35,273 nucleotides of DNA from Paulinella micropora (taxonomy: Eukaryota; Cercozoa; Imbricatea; Euglyphida). The stretch's first letter is position 1, and the number at the start of each line of letters is the position of its first letter. The translations under genes and the position numbers were made by a program. The notes beneath the pieces are model-generated. The model was not told the DNA's origin. It searched no databases and worked only from the letters and a program-made list of their open reading frames with translations. Of the stretch, positions 1 through 12,515 are shown piece after piece. The DNA is taken from contig BJOX01000280.1 in NCBI GenBank assembly GCA_009731375.1, forward strand, positions 667,321 through 702,593, in the 5' to 3' direction.

Positions 1-84
1 TATCGTCAATTCTTCGTACTCCCCTCACGGGTGAGACGATGGAGGCGCGTGTGCAGATTTGCATCAGCCATTGACAGAGAAGCA

Positions 85-334
<250 letters not shown>

Positions 335-345
335 GTACTGATGCA

Positions 346-652
346 GCTAATGGCATATCCTCAACGGACATAAGCCTCCAATACCCTTGTTTGAGGTCCT
401 CCACCCCCCCGTGTCAGTCTCTCGCCTGATGATCGGGGCCACCGATGGAGCTCCTGAGGGCAAGACTGCACTAAGCCGAGGTTATTCCGCAGTCCCAGCA
501 ACCTCTTGCAAGACGTCACCGAATGTGCAAGTGCATACACCAAGCGCGGTTGCTAGAGCTGCCTCGAAACCCCACCCATAACAATCTGGTGTCTGCTGGG
601 TCCTGGGCTATCAACCAGCATATGCGGAGTTTAAGATCTTTTACGCGCGCAA
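346..652. other. Unassigned non-repeat stretch
   Basis: About 300 bases of mixed composition between a microsatellite and a 50-N gap. The short open frames on both strands have no recognisable domain, and I see no gene, tRNA or clear repeat. Confidence 0.5.
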
Positions 653-702
653 NNNNNNNNNNNNNNNNNNNNNNNNNNNNNNNNNNNNNNNNNNNNNNNN
701 NN
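653..702. other. Assembly gap (50 N)
   Basis: Run of 50 undetermined bases directly followed by an ATT microsatellite, a typical place for assembly to break. Confidence 0.99.
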
Positions 703-728
703 TACTATTATTATTATTATTATTATTA

Positions 729-1985
<1,257 letters not shown>

Positions 1986-2202
1986 GGTAGACTTATACGA
2001 TGTTTTTGATGCTAGGTTCCGTCTCCAGGGATTCGACTGGCATCGCTGCTTTGCCTCACCGCACTGCCTCACCCACACATCCACGCTGGCACACTGTTTC
2101 TCCTCTTGCTCTTGTACCTATGTCGCACACAGCTATGAGCTCACGCCGATGAGTGGTTGTGACGAGGTGCACCCAGCTGGATTGCGGGCGAGCCACGGCG
2201 GT

Positions 2203-2206
2203 CTCG

Positions 2207-2267
<61 letters not shown>

Positions 2268-2300
2268 GTTGTTGTTGTTGCTTTGCTTTGCTTTGCTTTG
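2203..2300. repeat. (CT)n, (TTG)n and (CTTTG)n microsatellites
   Basis: A CT dinucleotide array (about 2203-2262) passes into TTG and then CTTTG repeats. Open frames across it are repeat artefacts. Confidence 0.95.
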
Positions 2301-2499
2301 GGCGAGGCCTAGCTTTCACATGGGCGGGCTGAGCCTATGAGGGGCGCACGATAAGCGTTCCATTGATTTATGAGACGGGTCCCAATTACTGAGAGTAACT
2401 CATGTGAGTTGCTCATCATACTCATGGCTCTTGGCTCGGGGTGGCCTCTGGAATCACAAGGGGTGGGCACTGGGGGAGGGGGTTGTGTTCAGAGGGTCA

Positions 2500-2956
2500 C
2501 CGCGAAGGATGGTCAACCAAACTACTGTCGGTCGGAGTTTGTACGAAGGCGAGAGGCCCTACACCTTACCACAAGCCTTGAAACGACTAAATGACCAAAG
2601 TAACGACGGACCGGAGCGGGGCTCCTGGCTCACCCTCTCTCTCAGCACTCTTCGTGCTCATCCTGCGGATGCCATGGGGTTGCTCTGGCGGAGGGTTATG
2701 GGGTGGTGGGTACACGTGCACGGGCCTGTCACTCTGTGCTCTCGGTAGATGACTCACTTGCAGCGTTTATCGGACGCAGGGTGGTTTGCCACGACACCTA
2801 CCTCGATGATGCACAGCGGGTCTGCCTCGTGCCTGGTTACGGATGCAGGTGAGTGTTTGTGTGTATTCCTATACATACGTACACGTATGCTTTTTAAGGG
2901 TTGAGCTTTAAATAACCCCACCTGGGTCCTCATTTATCGAGTTTACAACTCGATCA
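2500..2956 (+). repeat. Dispersed repeat, copy B (possible retrotransposon 5' UTR)
   Basis: Second copy of the repeat at 1072-1985, without the minisatellite. Its last bases form a small hairpin (ATCGAGT then ACTCGAT at about 2936-2954) just before the ATG at 2957. The position directly upstream of an endonuclease-coding frame suggests an untranslated leader. Confidence 0.55.
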
Positions 2957-4143
2957 ATGCGGCACCGGGGTCCCATACCACTTATGTCAGGTTCTTATGC
3001 GAAGAGCGCGGCCGCTAGTGCTGGCCCTATGGGTCAAGGCGGTAATCCTTCAGGTTTAGACGTTCCCCGTGGGAGTGCGCCTGCGGGTGGCGATGGCTAC
3101 TCGGCCGGGGTGGGGTGGTCGAGTGCTCGCGTACCTGACGGGCAACCTGAATCACGTAGAGCCAGCAATCCTGCTGCATCTCGATCACCCTCCCCAACCT
3201 CGGAAGAGAAGTCACGTCCGGAAAGGTCTGGTCACGGCGTGTGGCAAGCGGTACCGCCACCGAGGAGGTGGCGGAGGAAGGTACGAAATGAGCTGGATAA
3301 GAGATGTTGCATAGTATGGGGGCTATCGCATGTCTCTCAGACAGTGGTCATGGCGCGAGAGCTCCGAATTCTCGGTCTCGGGGAAGTCGAGGTGGAATTC
3401 GCGGGCAGAGGTAGTGGGCGACATTTGCGGATTAAATGTGCGTCTTGTGAGGAGGCGGAGAAGATGGTGCGGCTGCTGCGGGAGCGTAAGTTCTTCACGG
3501 GAAAGGTTCACGTTGCGACGGGTAGGACTTTCCGGGAAAGAGAGAAGCAGCGGGCTGCACGGGGGGGTGCCCAGTATGTAGAGATGCAGAGGGAGCTTCG
3601 CAAGCAGGGGTTTGGCTACTGGGTGCTCGACGTGGAAGTCGACGAGCCCCAGGGCGAAGCCTCAAGCGGTGAATCTCCCTTGGCGGAGTGGGGCGGGATG
3701 CGGGAGCTGGAGGAGCTGGGGCGGAGGGTGCAGGATGGGCCGTGGAGGGTGGCGGAGGGCTCCAGGCGGGCTCAACCGAAGCGCAGGCATCGGCATCAGC
3801 TTCGTTTTTCCAAATTTGTGAAATGCTTCCCACTGAGGGTGGCCTCACATAATTGGCAAGGCAAAGTGGGTGCGGATAGCCCAGGCTTTGGGGAATGGCC
3901 GGAGCACTACAAGGAGCGAGGCTGGGTGATCGTCGGAGTCCAGGAGCACAACCTATCGTCGCAGAAGGTGGAGAAGCTCCAAGTCGACGGCTTCGCAGTC
4001 CTCGGCAAAGCGGCTGCAACTGGTGCGGGCTCGCGTCTCTTGGGGGGAGTCTTGACGTTGGTGGCCAACTATTTGGCACCGTGCGCTACCATTGTACAGG
4101 CGCCTGTTCCACACCCACAGCAATTGTGGGTGAGGCTGACAGA
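2957..4143 (+). pseudogene. Non-LTR retrotransposon ORF fragment (RNA-binding-like region plus EEP endonuclease start)
   Basis: A single frame of about 395 residues. The N-terminal 100 residues are low-complexity and Pro/Ser/Arg-rich. A middle part (about residues 115-200) has the look of the RNA-binding region of LINE ORF1-type proteins, ending in a TGRTFREREKQRAARGG segment. From about residue 290 the frame resembles the start of an endonuclease/exonuclease/phosphatase domain: LRVASHNWQGK (Asn strand), then VIVGVQEHN with the expected metal-binding Glu, then a Gly-rich GGVLTLV strand. The domain is cut after about 100 residues, where a hairpin and tRNA-like sequence begin. There is no reverse transcriptase, so this is a 3'-truncated copy and not active. 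Family identification is inference. Confidence 0.6.
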
Positions 4144-4181
4144 CCAATACTTTCAAAGAAAACATTTTTTGAAAATACTGG
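4144..4181. repeat. Inverted repeat / hairpin beside the tRNA-like sequence
   Basis: CCAATACTTTCAAA and TTTGAAAATACTGG pair over 12 of 14 positions with a loop of about 10 bases. It lies exactly between the end of the retrotransposon frame and the 3' end of the tRNA-like sequence. Confidence 0.6.
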
Positions 4182-4253
4182 CACCGACGGGAATCGAACT
4201 TGCGACAGGTCCCAGATGGTATTGACCTTGACCACTGGGCTATCACGGTGCTA
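4179..4253 (-). tRNA. tRNA-like sequence (degenerate; likely tRNA-derived repeat)
   Basis: On the - strand the 75 bases contain a perfect internal promoter A box (TAGCCCAGTGG) and a near-perfect B box (AGTTCGATTCC). The outer ends pair (GCACCG with CGGTGC). The T stem has two mismatches and the spacing between the acceptor stem and A box is too long, so a canonical fold is not obtained and I assign no anticodon. Together with the adjoining AAT microsatellite it looks like the head of a tRNA-derived SINE or a tRNA pseudogene rather than a working tRNA. Confidence 0.5.
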
Positions 4254-4277
4254 AATAATAATAATAATAATAACAAT

Positions 4278-4340
<63 letters not shown>

Positions 4341-4380
4341 CATAATAATAATAATCATAATAATAATCATAATAATAATC

Positions 4381-4425
<45 letters not shown>
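4254..4425. repeat. (AAT)n microsatellite
   Basis: Long AAT array with scattered AATC units. On the - strand it is the ATT tail of the tRNA-like element or the neighbouring SINE-like copy. Confidence 0.95.
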
Positions 4426-4600
4426 GTGTATCTCCTGCCAATTGCTGAGCCAAAAGGCCATGTGCATCCAGTCCTCCATTCCATAAGGAAAGTCTCCACA
4501 CCAATCGGTGGAATAAAGGAAGTGACGGCATAGAACATTACTCTAGGAGCTTTATACCAATCAGCCCATGGAAAGGGCCGATGGCCTATGTACTCCCTAA
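4426..4600 (-). mobile_element. SINE-like element with (ATT)n tail, copy 2
   Basis: Reverse-oriented copy of the 762-938 element, nearly identical over its whole length and flanked by AAT arrays (ATT on its own strand). Confidence 0.75.
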
Positions 4601-4629
4601 ATAATAATAATAATAATAATAATAGTAAT

Positions 4630-4795
4630 GTATCTCCTGCCAATTGCTGAGCCAAAAGGAAATGTGCATCCAGTCCTCCATAAAGAAAGTCTCCACACCA
4701 ATCGTTGGATTAAAGGAAGTGACGGCATAGAACATTACTCTAGGAGCTTTATACCAATCAGCCCATTGAAAAGGACCAATGGCCTATGTACTCCC

Positions 4796-4797
<2 letters not shown>
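4630..4797 (-). mobile_element. SINE-like element with (ATT)n tail, copy 3
   Basis: Third copy, in tandem with copy 2 and separated from it by a short AAT stretch. It carries a small internal deletion and several substitutions, so it is older than, or independent of, copy 2. Confidence 0.75.
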
Positions 4798-4834
<37 letters not shown>

Positions 4835-4945
4835 GAGGACGAAGAAGAAGACGAAGAAGAAGAAGAAGAAGAAGAAGAAGAAGAAGAAGAAGAAGAAGAA
4901 GAAGAAGAAGAAGAAGAAAAAGAAGAAGAAGAAGAAGAAGGAACA
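4798..4945. repeat. (AAT)n then (GAA)n microsatellites
   Basis: Twelve AAT units pass into a long purine-only GAA array. All frames are open here; the Lys-, Arg- or Glu-rich readings are artefacts. Confidence 0.95.
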
Positions 4946-5002
4946 GGAGGAGAACAAGGATGAAGAAAAGCAGACAAGACAGATGAATAGATAGACACAT
5001 AA

Positions 5003-5837
5003 ATACATACATACATACATACATACATACGTACATACATACATATATGTGTACATACATACATACATACATGCATGCATGCATGCCTGCATGCATGCAT
5101 GCATTACATACATGCATACATACATGCATACATACATACACATACATACATACATACAAACATACATACCTACATACCTACATCCTACATCCTACATACC
5201 TACATACCTACATACATACATACATACATACATACGTAAATATATAGACATACATACATACACACACATACATACATACACATACACACACACATACATA
5301 CATACATACATACATACATCATTGCATGCATGCATGCATACACGCATACATACATACATACATACATACATGCATGCATGCATGCATGCATACATATATA
5401 CATACATACATACATACATACATACATACATACATAACATACATACATGCATGCATGCATGCATACATGCATACATGCATACATGCATACATGCATGCAT
5501 ACATACATACATACATACATACAGATACATACATACATACATGCATGCATGAGTACTTGCATGCATGCATGCATGCATGCATACATACATACATACATAC
5601 GTACTAGACATACTAGACATACATACATACATACATACATGCATACATACATGCATACATACATACGTACATACATACATACAGATATACATACAGACAT
5701 ACAGGCATAGATAAATACATAAATACATAAATGCATACATACATACATAATGTACATATGTACATACATACATACATACATACATAGACACACACACACA
5801 AACACATAGACAGACAGGCGGACAGAGAGACAGACAG

Positions 5838-5872
<35 letters not shown>

Positions 5873-5971
5873 CACACAAACACACACACACACACACACA
5901 CACATAGTCAGACAGGCAGACAGACAGACAGGCAGGCAGACAGACAGACAGACAGACAGACGGACTGTCTG

Positions 5972-6017
<46 letters not shown>

Positions 6018-7351
6018 GCAGACAGGCAGACAGTAGTAGTCTGAGACAGAGAGACAGAGAGACAGAAAGACGGAAAGACAGAGAGACAGACAGAGAGACA
6101 AACACACACAGTGACACACACAAACACAGACAGTCATACATACATGCATACATACATACATACATACATACATACATACACATACATACATACATACATA
6201 CATACATACATACATACATACATACGTACATACATACATACATGCATGCATACATACATACATACATGCATACATACATGCATACATACATGCATACATA
6301 CATACACACATACACACATACATACATACATACATACGTACATACATACGTACATACATGCATACATACATGCATACATACATGCATACATACATGCATA
6401 CATACATGCATACATACATGCATACATACATGCATACATACATACGTACATACATACGTACATACATACATACATATATATGTACATACATACATACATA
6501 CATGCATGCATGCATGCATGCCTGCACACATGCATGCATTACATACATACATACATACATACATACCTACATACCTACATACCTACATCCTACATACCTA
6601 CATACCTACATGCATGCATACATACATACATACATACATACATACGTACATATATATACATACATACATACATACATACATACATACACACATACATACA
6701 TACACATACACACATACATACATACATACATACAGACATACATACATAAATCATTGCATGCATGCATCCATACACGCATACATATATACATACATACATA
6801 CATACATACATACATGCATGCATGCATGAGTACTTGCATGCATGCATGCATGCCTGCATGCATGCATGCATGCATACATATATACATATATACATACGTA
6901 CATACATACATACATACATACATACATACATACATAACATACATACATGCATGCATGCATGCATGATGCATGCATGCATGTATGCATGCATGCATGCATA
7001 CATGCATGCATACATACATACATACATACATACACATACATACACATACATACATACATACATGCATGCATGAGTACTTGCATGCATGCCTGCATGCATG
7101 CATACATACGAACATACTTACATACATACATACATACGTACTAGACATCTATACTAGACATACATACATACATACATACATGCATACATACATACATACA
7201 TACAGACATATATGCATAGATAAATACATAAATACATAAATACATACATACATACATAATGTACATACATATGTACATACATACATACATACATACATAG
7301 ACACACACACACACACACACATAGACAGACAGGCGGACAGAGAGACAGACA

Positions 7352-7387
<36 letters not shown>

Positions 7388-7402
7388 GACAAACACACAC
7401 AA

Positions 7403-7434
<32 letters not shown>

Positions 7435-7690
7435 ACATAGACAGACAGGCAGACACAGGCAGGCAGACACAGACAGGCAGACAGACAGACAGACAGACAG
7501 ACGGCACAGACAGACAGACAGACGGACTGTCTGAGACAGACAGACAAACAGACAAACAGACAGACAGACAGGCAGACAGGCAGACAGACAGACAGTAGTA
7601 GTCTGAGACAGAGAGACAGAGAGACAGAAAGACGGACAGACAGAGAGACATTCACACACAGTCACACACACACACACACACACACACACT
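5003..7690. repeat. 2.7-kb compound tetranucleotide array (CATA/CATG/CAGA/CA)
   Basis: Almost entirely CATA, CATG, CACA and CAGA repeats. The order of sub-blocks repeats: CATA/CATG at 5003-5790, CA and CAGA at 5790-6130, then CATA/CATG again at 6140-7290 and CA/CAGA at 7300-7680. Landmarks recur: GTAGTAGTCTGAGACAGAG at about 6032 and 7594, GAGTACTTGCATGCATG at about 5549, 6827 and 7072. The array therefore contains a large, diverged duplication of roughly 1.45-1.55 kb. Long Met/Tyr/Val/Cys or His/Thr/Tyr ORFs on both strands are repeat readings, not genes. Confidence 0.95.
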
Positions 7691-8016
7691 AGATCTCGCT
7701 CTCTCTCTCTCTCCCACTACAATAGGTATTACTATAGCACACTTATCTTTGTATTGATATATATAAATTTAACTCATTTCGTCATATTTCGCTCTCCTAT
7801 TAATCAACAAAAACGAGCAAAACTAGAAAATCACACTTTTTTGCAAACTATTAATACTAAGCATCCTTATCCCCCTTTTCTTATTCTTTCTCGGTGTGCT
7901 GAGCCCCCTTATCTTTTTCCAAAAAAAAATGTGCTCTGTATTGAAAGTTGGTAAATAAAAGAATAAATATTATTTAAAGAAATGAAAAATTATATTATAT
8001 ATATAAATAATATACA
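7691..8016. other. Left flank of the Polinton-like segment
   Basis: AT-rich non-repeat DNA between the microsatellite array and the first viral ORF. I see no terminal inverted repeat or target duplication, so the true element edge is not defined. A 66-codon frame at 7754 has no recognisable features. The last 40 bases are strongly A/T (TATATATATAAATAATATACA) and look like a promoter for the next ORF. Confidence 0.4.
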
Positions 8017-8253
8017 GTGGGTAGAACCAAAGTATTTACAGACGAAGAAATCCGGCAAAGGAATTCAGAACGAATGAAAATTTATAATATAAAAAACAAA
8101 GAGAAAGCACAGCAGAGGGCTAAGGACTACTACTACAAGAACAAGGATGTTATATTGAAGAAAGCAAAGGAGAAAAGGGAAAAGGAGAAGGTTGACCTCG
8201 CAAGGATGAAACAGCTCCAGAGGCTCGTTGAAGGACTAAATATCGCACTATGA
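8017..8253 (+). CDS. Small basic Lys-rich protein, Polinton-like segment
   Basis: A 78-codon frame, highly charged (Lys/Glu/Arg), predicted helical throughout with a repeated DYYYKNKD pattern. Such short basic helical proteins are common in Polinton-like and algal virus genomes, but I know no function. The frame begins with GTG rather than ATG. The upstream context (AATATACAGTGG) closely matches the capsid gene start (AATATACAATGG), so an ATG has probably been lost by mutation or error. Its position next to the polymerase suggests an early gene or nucleic-acid binding role, but that is inference. Confidence 0.5.
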   Translation: MGRTKVFTDEEIRQRNSERMKIYNIKNKEKAQQRAKDYYYKNKDVILKKAKEKREKEKVDLARMKQLQRLVEGLNIAL

Positions 8254-8608
8254 AAAATGATATAAATTTTATGTTAAGGATATAATATATATAGGTATAT
8301 AGATAAAATATATATATCTATATAGATATATTTATTTTATTTTTCAAAAATCAAAACCCTAATATAAGTCCAAACAATGTCAAAGCATAGACTACGGGGG
8401 GCAAACTTGGAGCCTTGACAAGCTCACAGAACATGGCATACAATACCAAATACGGCAAAACAAACTCTATGTAAAAAAAACCAAACGGCAAGAGGTTTTA
8501 CGACATAACAACACCAAGAGGGGCACTACCAAACCCAGAGCAATATGCAGTGGAATCAAAACGGCCTGAAAAAAGGGAACGAAAAAGGGAAAAACCAAAT
8601 GTCATAGA

Positions 8609-10498
8609 CGTCAATGGTTATAAATTAATACGGCAAACATAAAACACGATTTACAGTGGGGCAGTCATTGTATAATGTATAAATCAATAAAAGCTTTTCT
8701 CAAAAGATTAAAAAAATTTCGTTGGAAGACATTATAAAAATGATAGGCACAATCGTGGATGATTTTAAGTCTTTACATAATCCAAACGACAAAATAGAAG
8801 TAAGGATATCGGCTATTCCAGAATCGTGGAATGTTCAAACAAAAAATTCTCTTGTAAAAGTAAAAGACTTTGACTTACCAGACATAATATTATTAGAAAG
8901 ATTTACAAAGATTTTACAATCAAACGACGAAGTGTGCATGGATGAGGAAGGGGCAACAATGGAATCAATTGATTTCAATTTTATGGGAGTGAGGATGCCA
9001 GAGGGAGGGGCTAGATTGAAAGCAATAACACAGGAGGACATTTACAAAAAGAAAGGAGCGATAACAATCAAAACCAAAGATAACATATGTCTGGCAAGGT
9101 CTATAGTAGTTGCTAGAGCAAGATAGAGAAACATCAAAAATATTCACAGATAAAGGATGGACGTAGAATTCAAGACGAACTGGCAAACATTTTACACGAG
9201 GAGGCTGGTGTCATAAAAGATTTATGCGGACTTCCTGAGGTAAATGTGTTTGCCAGTCATATAAAATACAACATAGCAATTGTTGAATTTCCAGACAAGA
9301 TAATATATAAAACTGAATTCAAAGATGAAAAGGAACAACCATACAAACACATATATACTCAAAACCAAAACCATTACGACACCATAGTGAGCATGAAAGC
9401 CTTTCTATCAAAACAAAACTTCTGTGAGCAGTGTATGAAAGGTTATTGGGCATTTGGCAAGTTTTGTAATTGGGCATAGACTTTAATGGTTATAAATTAA
9501 TACGACAAGACATAAAACACGATTTACCAGTGGGGCAGTCATTGTATAATGTAAAAATCAATAAAAGCTTTTCTCAAAAGGTTAAAAAGTTTTCCTTGGA
9601 GGATATTATAAAAATAATTGGCACAATCGTAGATGATTTTAAGTCTTTATATAAACCAAACGACAAAATACAAGTAAGGATATCGGCTATTCCAGAGTCG
9701 TGGAATGTACAAACAAAAAATGAACTCATAAAAGTAAAAGAATTTGACTTACCAGACATATTAGAAAGACGTACAACGATTTTACAATCAAACGACGAAG
9801 TGTGGATGGATGAGAAAGGGGCAACAATGGAATCAATTGATTTCAATTTTATGGGAGTGAGGATGCCTGAGGGAGGGACGATTGAAAGCAATAACACAGG
9901 AGGACATATACAAAAAGAAAGGAGTGTTTTGAGAAAAGTTTCTGACCACATTGCTCAACATTGCATTTGCGGAATCGACGGTTTACTGACTCATACTCTG
10001 AGCGATCATGACACCCAAACAAGACCCGCAATTCTTCATATGTAGCCGTGGTAGAGACCACAGACAATGTTTCTAGTAAAAAACAAGCTGCGTTAGTGAC
10101 TTCGACCTGATAACAATCAAAACCAAAGATAACATATGTCTGGCAAGGTCTATAGTAGTTGCTAGAGCAAGATAGAGAAACATCAAAAATATTCACAGAT
10201 AAAGGATGGACGTAGAATTCAAGACGAACTGGCAAACATTTTACACGAGGAGGCTGGTGTCATAAAAGATTTATGCGGACTTCCTGAGGTAGATGTGTTT
10301 GCCAGTCATATAAAATACAACATAGCAATTGTTGAATTTCCAGACAAGATAATATATAAAACTGAATTCAAAAATGAAAAGGACATTCCATACAAACACA
10401 TATACATACTCAAAACCAAAAACCATTACGACACCATAGTGAGCATGAAAGCCTTCCTATCAAAACAAAACTTCTGTGAGCAGTGTATGAAAGGTTAT
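8609..10498 (+). repeat. Tandem duplication within the polymerase gene
   Basis: About 8609-9447 and 9478-10493 are the same polymerase segment, with over 90% identity by eye. They share GGTTATAAATTAATACG at the start and GAGCAGTGTATGAAAGGTTA at the end. A filler of about 30 bases joins them. Independent substitutions and indels in the two copies show the duplication is not recent. Confidence 0.85.
9925..10108. other. 184-bp insertion in the second polymerase repeat
   Basis: The first copy reads continuously from AAAGAAAGGAG to GATAACAATC (about 9050-9066). The second copy has 184 extra bases at that point. The insert has no obvious inverted ends or target duplication and no coding potential that I recognise. 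Confidence 0.6.
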
Positions 10499-12196
10499 GA
10501 GCATAATCATTCCTGTGTGGCGAAATGTAATATATGCCTTACGGATGGATGTAAGGGGTATAACAACATAACAAAATGGAAGCCATGCAAAAAATGTAAT
10601 CGTAAGTTTCAGAATGATAAATGCTTCAACAATCACACAGCCACCACATGCGACAACAAAAAGAAATGTCTTAACTGCTCTAAGACATACACAGGCGAAC
10701 ATAAGTGCGGTTATGACAAATGTAAAATTGTAAAATCTTACAATCCTTTGAGCATAGGTGTAATATGAAACAAAAAGAAATACATAAGCCCTCTGAGAAA
10801 TATGTGTTCTTTGATTTTGATGCAACACAAGAGACAGGCACACATATCATTAACCATTCAGAAAGTCAGTACTTCACTGGAAGGTCCGAGGGGACTAATT
10901 CACCCTGTCCTACCCTGTCAAGATAGAGGAAAGATGATGTATTATTTATGTAATAAGTGTGGAAAGGAAAACCTACAAGACAAATGCGAGCACAACGACA
11001 CAGATAGGGCACTCACAGGCACTTGGGCAACACCACTCATTTATAAAGCAATGGAAAAAGGTTATAAATTAAATATCATTAAAGTTTATGAGGTGTGGCA
11101 CTGGGAACAACAGACAACAACACTATTCAAGACTACATAAAAACCTTCTACAAGTAAAGCAAGAGGCAAGTGGCTACCCGTCAAATGTGGAAACGGAGAA
11201 ACAAAAAGACAATTACATAAAGGACTATGAGGAAAAGATGGGTATTAAGTTGGACAAAAGCAAAATAGAAAAGAATGAAGGAAAGAGGGCAGTCGCAAAG
11301 CTATGTCTGAATTCTCTGTGGGGAAAGTTTGGACAACAAAGCAACAAGACACAGACGACAATCGTCAGGAGTGAGGCAGAATTATACAAAATACTAAACG
11401 ACAAAGACATAAACGAAATCTTAATCAATATGATAAATAAAGAATGCCTTGAACTATCCTACAATCTACACCCCGAAAAAGTGTCAGACCCTTACAACAC
11501 AAACATATGTGTGGCTTTATTCACAACAGCACACGCACAAATGAGATTGTATGATATGATGGATAGATTGGGAGACAGGGTATTATATCACGACACAGAC
11601 AGCATAATATATTCAGTTGATGAAAAATAAGGACAGACAACAATACCAACAGGTGACTTATTAGGACAACGGACAGACGAACTAATAGACAAAAAGACAA
11701 AAGTAAGCAGAAAGATAACTACATTTGTGGGCTCGGGGCCTAAGTCCTACGGCTACATACTAAACGACGGCACAACAAAAATGAAACTGAAAGGCTTTTC
11801 TATGAACTACGACACTTGCAGGAAACTGAACTTGGTAAATATGTTTAGTGTGATAAGCAATGGTCTGGGAATAAAGGACGAACAACTATCAAAGAAAGCA
11901 TATGAGGAATTAGAAGCATTACTGGAGACAGAAGGAGAAAAGCACATAGCAAAGAATGTGGCTGAGAATGGAAACGTAGCAATACACAACCACAGCAAAA
12001 TTACGAGGAACAAAAAAGACAAAACGATTACCTCCAAACATTTGAAAAAGATATTCTCATTTACTTACACAAAAAGAGTAATACAGCCGATTAAAGAGAA
12101 CCATATCTCTACACTGCCTTACGGATTTTAAAGGCAAAAGTAAAAAAGGTAATTAATTTTTTTGTTTATAAATTTTTTACCAGTCTATATAGACCA

Positions 12197-12464
12197 ATGA
12201 CCACCCTCACCAGACTATGCGAGAAGTTTGAAAAACTTTCAATTGAAACAAAAAATGAAACCGTCACATTGAAAGATATTCAAAAGGTAAATCAAGAATA
12301 GTAATTCATCAAAACCAAAGGATACTTTTCCATTTGGTAAATATCGTGGGAAGAAAATTCAAGATGTAGCGGTTATTGATAAGCCATATTTGGAATGGGT
12401 TATCCGTCAGCCGTGGTTTGATAAATTTACAGATATTAAAAGTGAAGTAAAAAAATACATGTAA
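12197..12464 (+). pseudogene. Small protein with ExoX-like C-terminal domain (frameshifted)
   Basis: The frame from ATG 12197 (MTTLTRLCEKFEKL) runs 34 codons. A second frame then carries FPFGKYRGKKIQDVA, DKPYLEWVIRQPWF and a terminal KKYM. This FGK.+G..+..V...D..YL.W+..Q pattern is that of the small domain at the C-terminus of exonuclease X and in related stand-alone phage and viral proteins; no nuclease domain is present. The two parts are joined by a +1 shift near 12300. Alternatively, a very short GT-AG interval (34 nt, 12291-12324) could be removed in phase, but a simple indel is more likely. It follows the polymerase and precedes a second gene with the same domain. Role unknown. Confidence 0.55.
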
Positions 12465-12515
12465 TAAAAATTAATATGATATAGTAAAATAAAATTTTAC
12501 TATACATATATATCA

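Larger units (their letters stand above)
8377..12131 (+). pseudogene. Protein-primed DNA polymerase B, Polinton type (degraded)
   Basis: Family B polymerases of this type replicate Polinton and related virus genomes from a protein primer. Visible pieces in order: the N-terminal region (8377-9470), the same region again (9470-10490), a Cys/His-rich zinc region (about 10480-10730), an exonuclease motif I-like FFDFDATQETGTH (about 10810), the HPVLP...RALTGTW region (about 10890-11090), the polymerase motif KLCLNSLWGKFG (about 11300), the catalytic YHDTDSIIY (about 11590), and a complete C-terminus ending YTKR...TLPYGF. Damage: tandem duplication of the N-terminal part, a 184-bp insertion in its second copy, several frameshifts, loss of most of the exonuclease domain and of the palm segment with the first catalytic Asp, and an in-frame TAA at 11628-11630. 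It cannot encode an active enzyme. It is the only + strand gene of its size in the element and marks the replication side. Confidence 0.88.

Noticed and set aside
3495-4079. - strand Pro/Ala/Ser-rich ORF opposite the retrotransposon frame
   Set aside because: Shadow ORF; the + strand frame has recognisable endonuclease motifs.
5047-7689. Many long Cys/Val/Tyr/Met and His/Thr/Tyr ORFs on both strands
   Set aside because: They are translations of CATA/CATG/CAGA repeats, all frames open at once, with no unique sequence.
5003-7690. CRISPR-like array
   Set aside because: Repeats are simple tetranucleotides without unique equal-length spacers; no cas genes; eukaryotic context.
7754-7954. 66-codon ORF at the left flank
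   Set aside because: No motif, unusual composition, no conserved context; probably chance in A/T-rich DNA.
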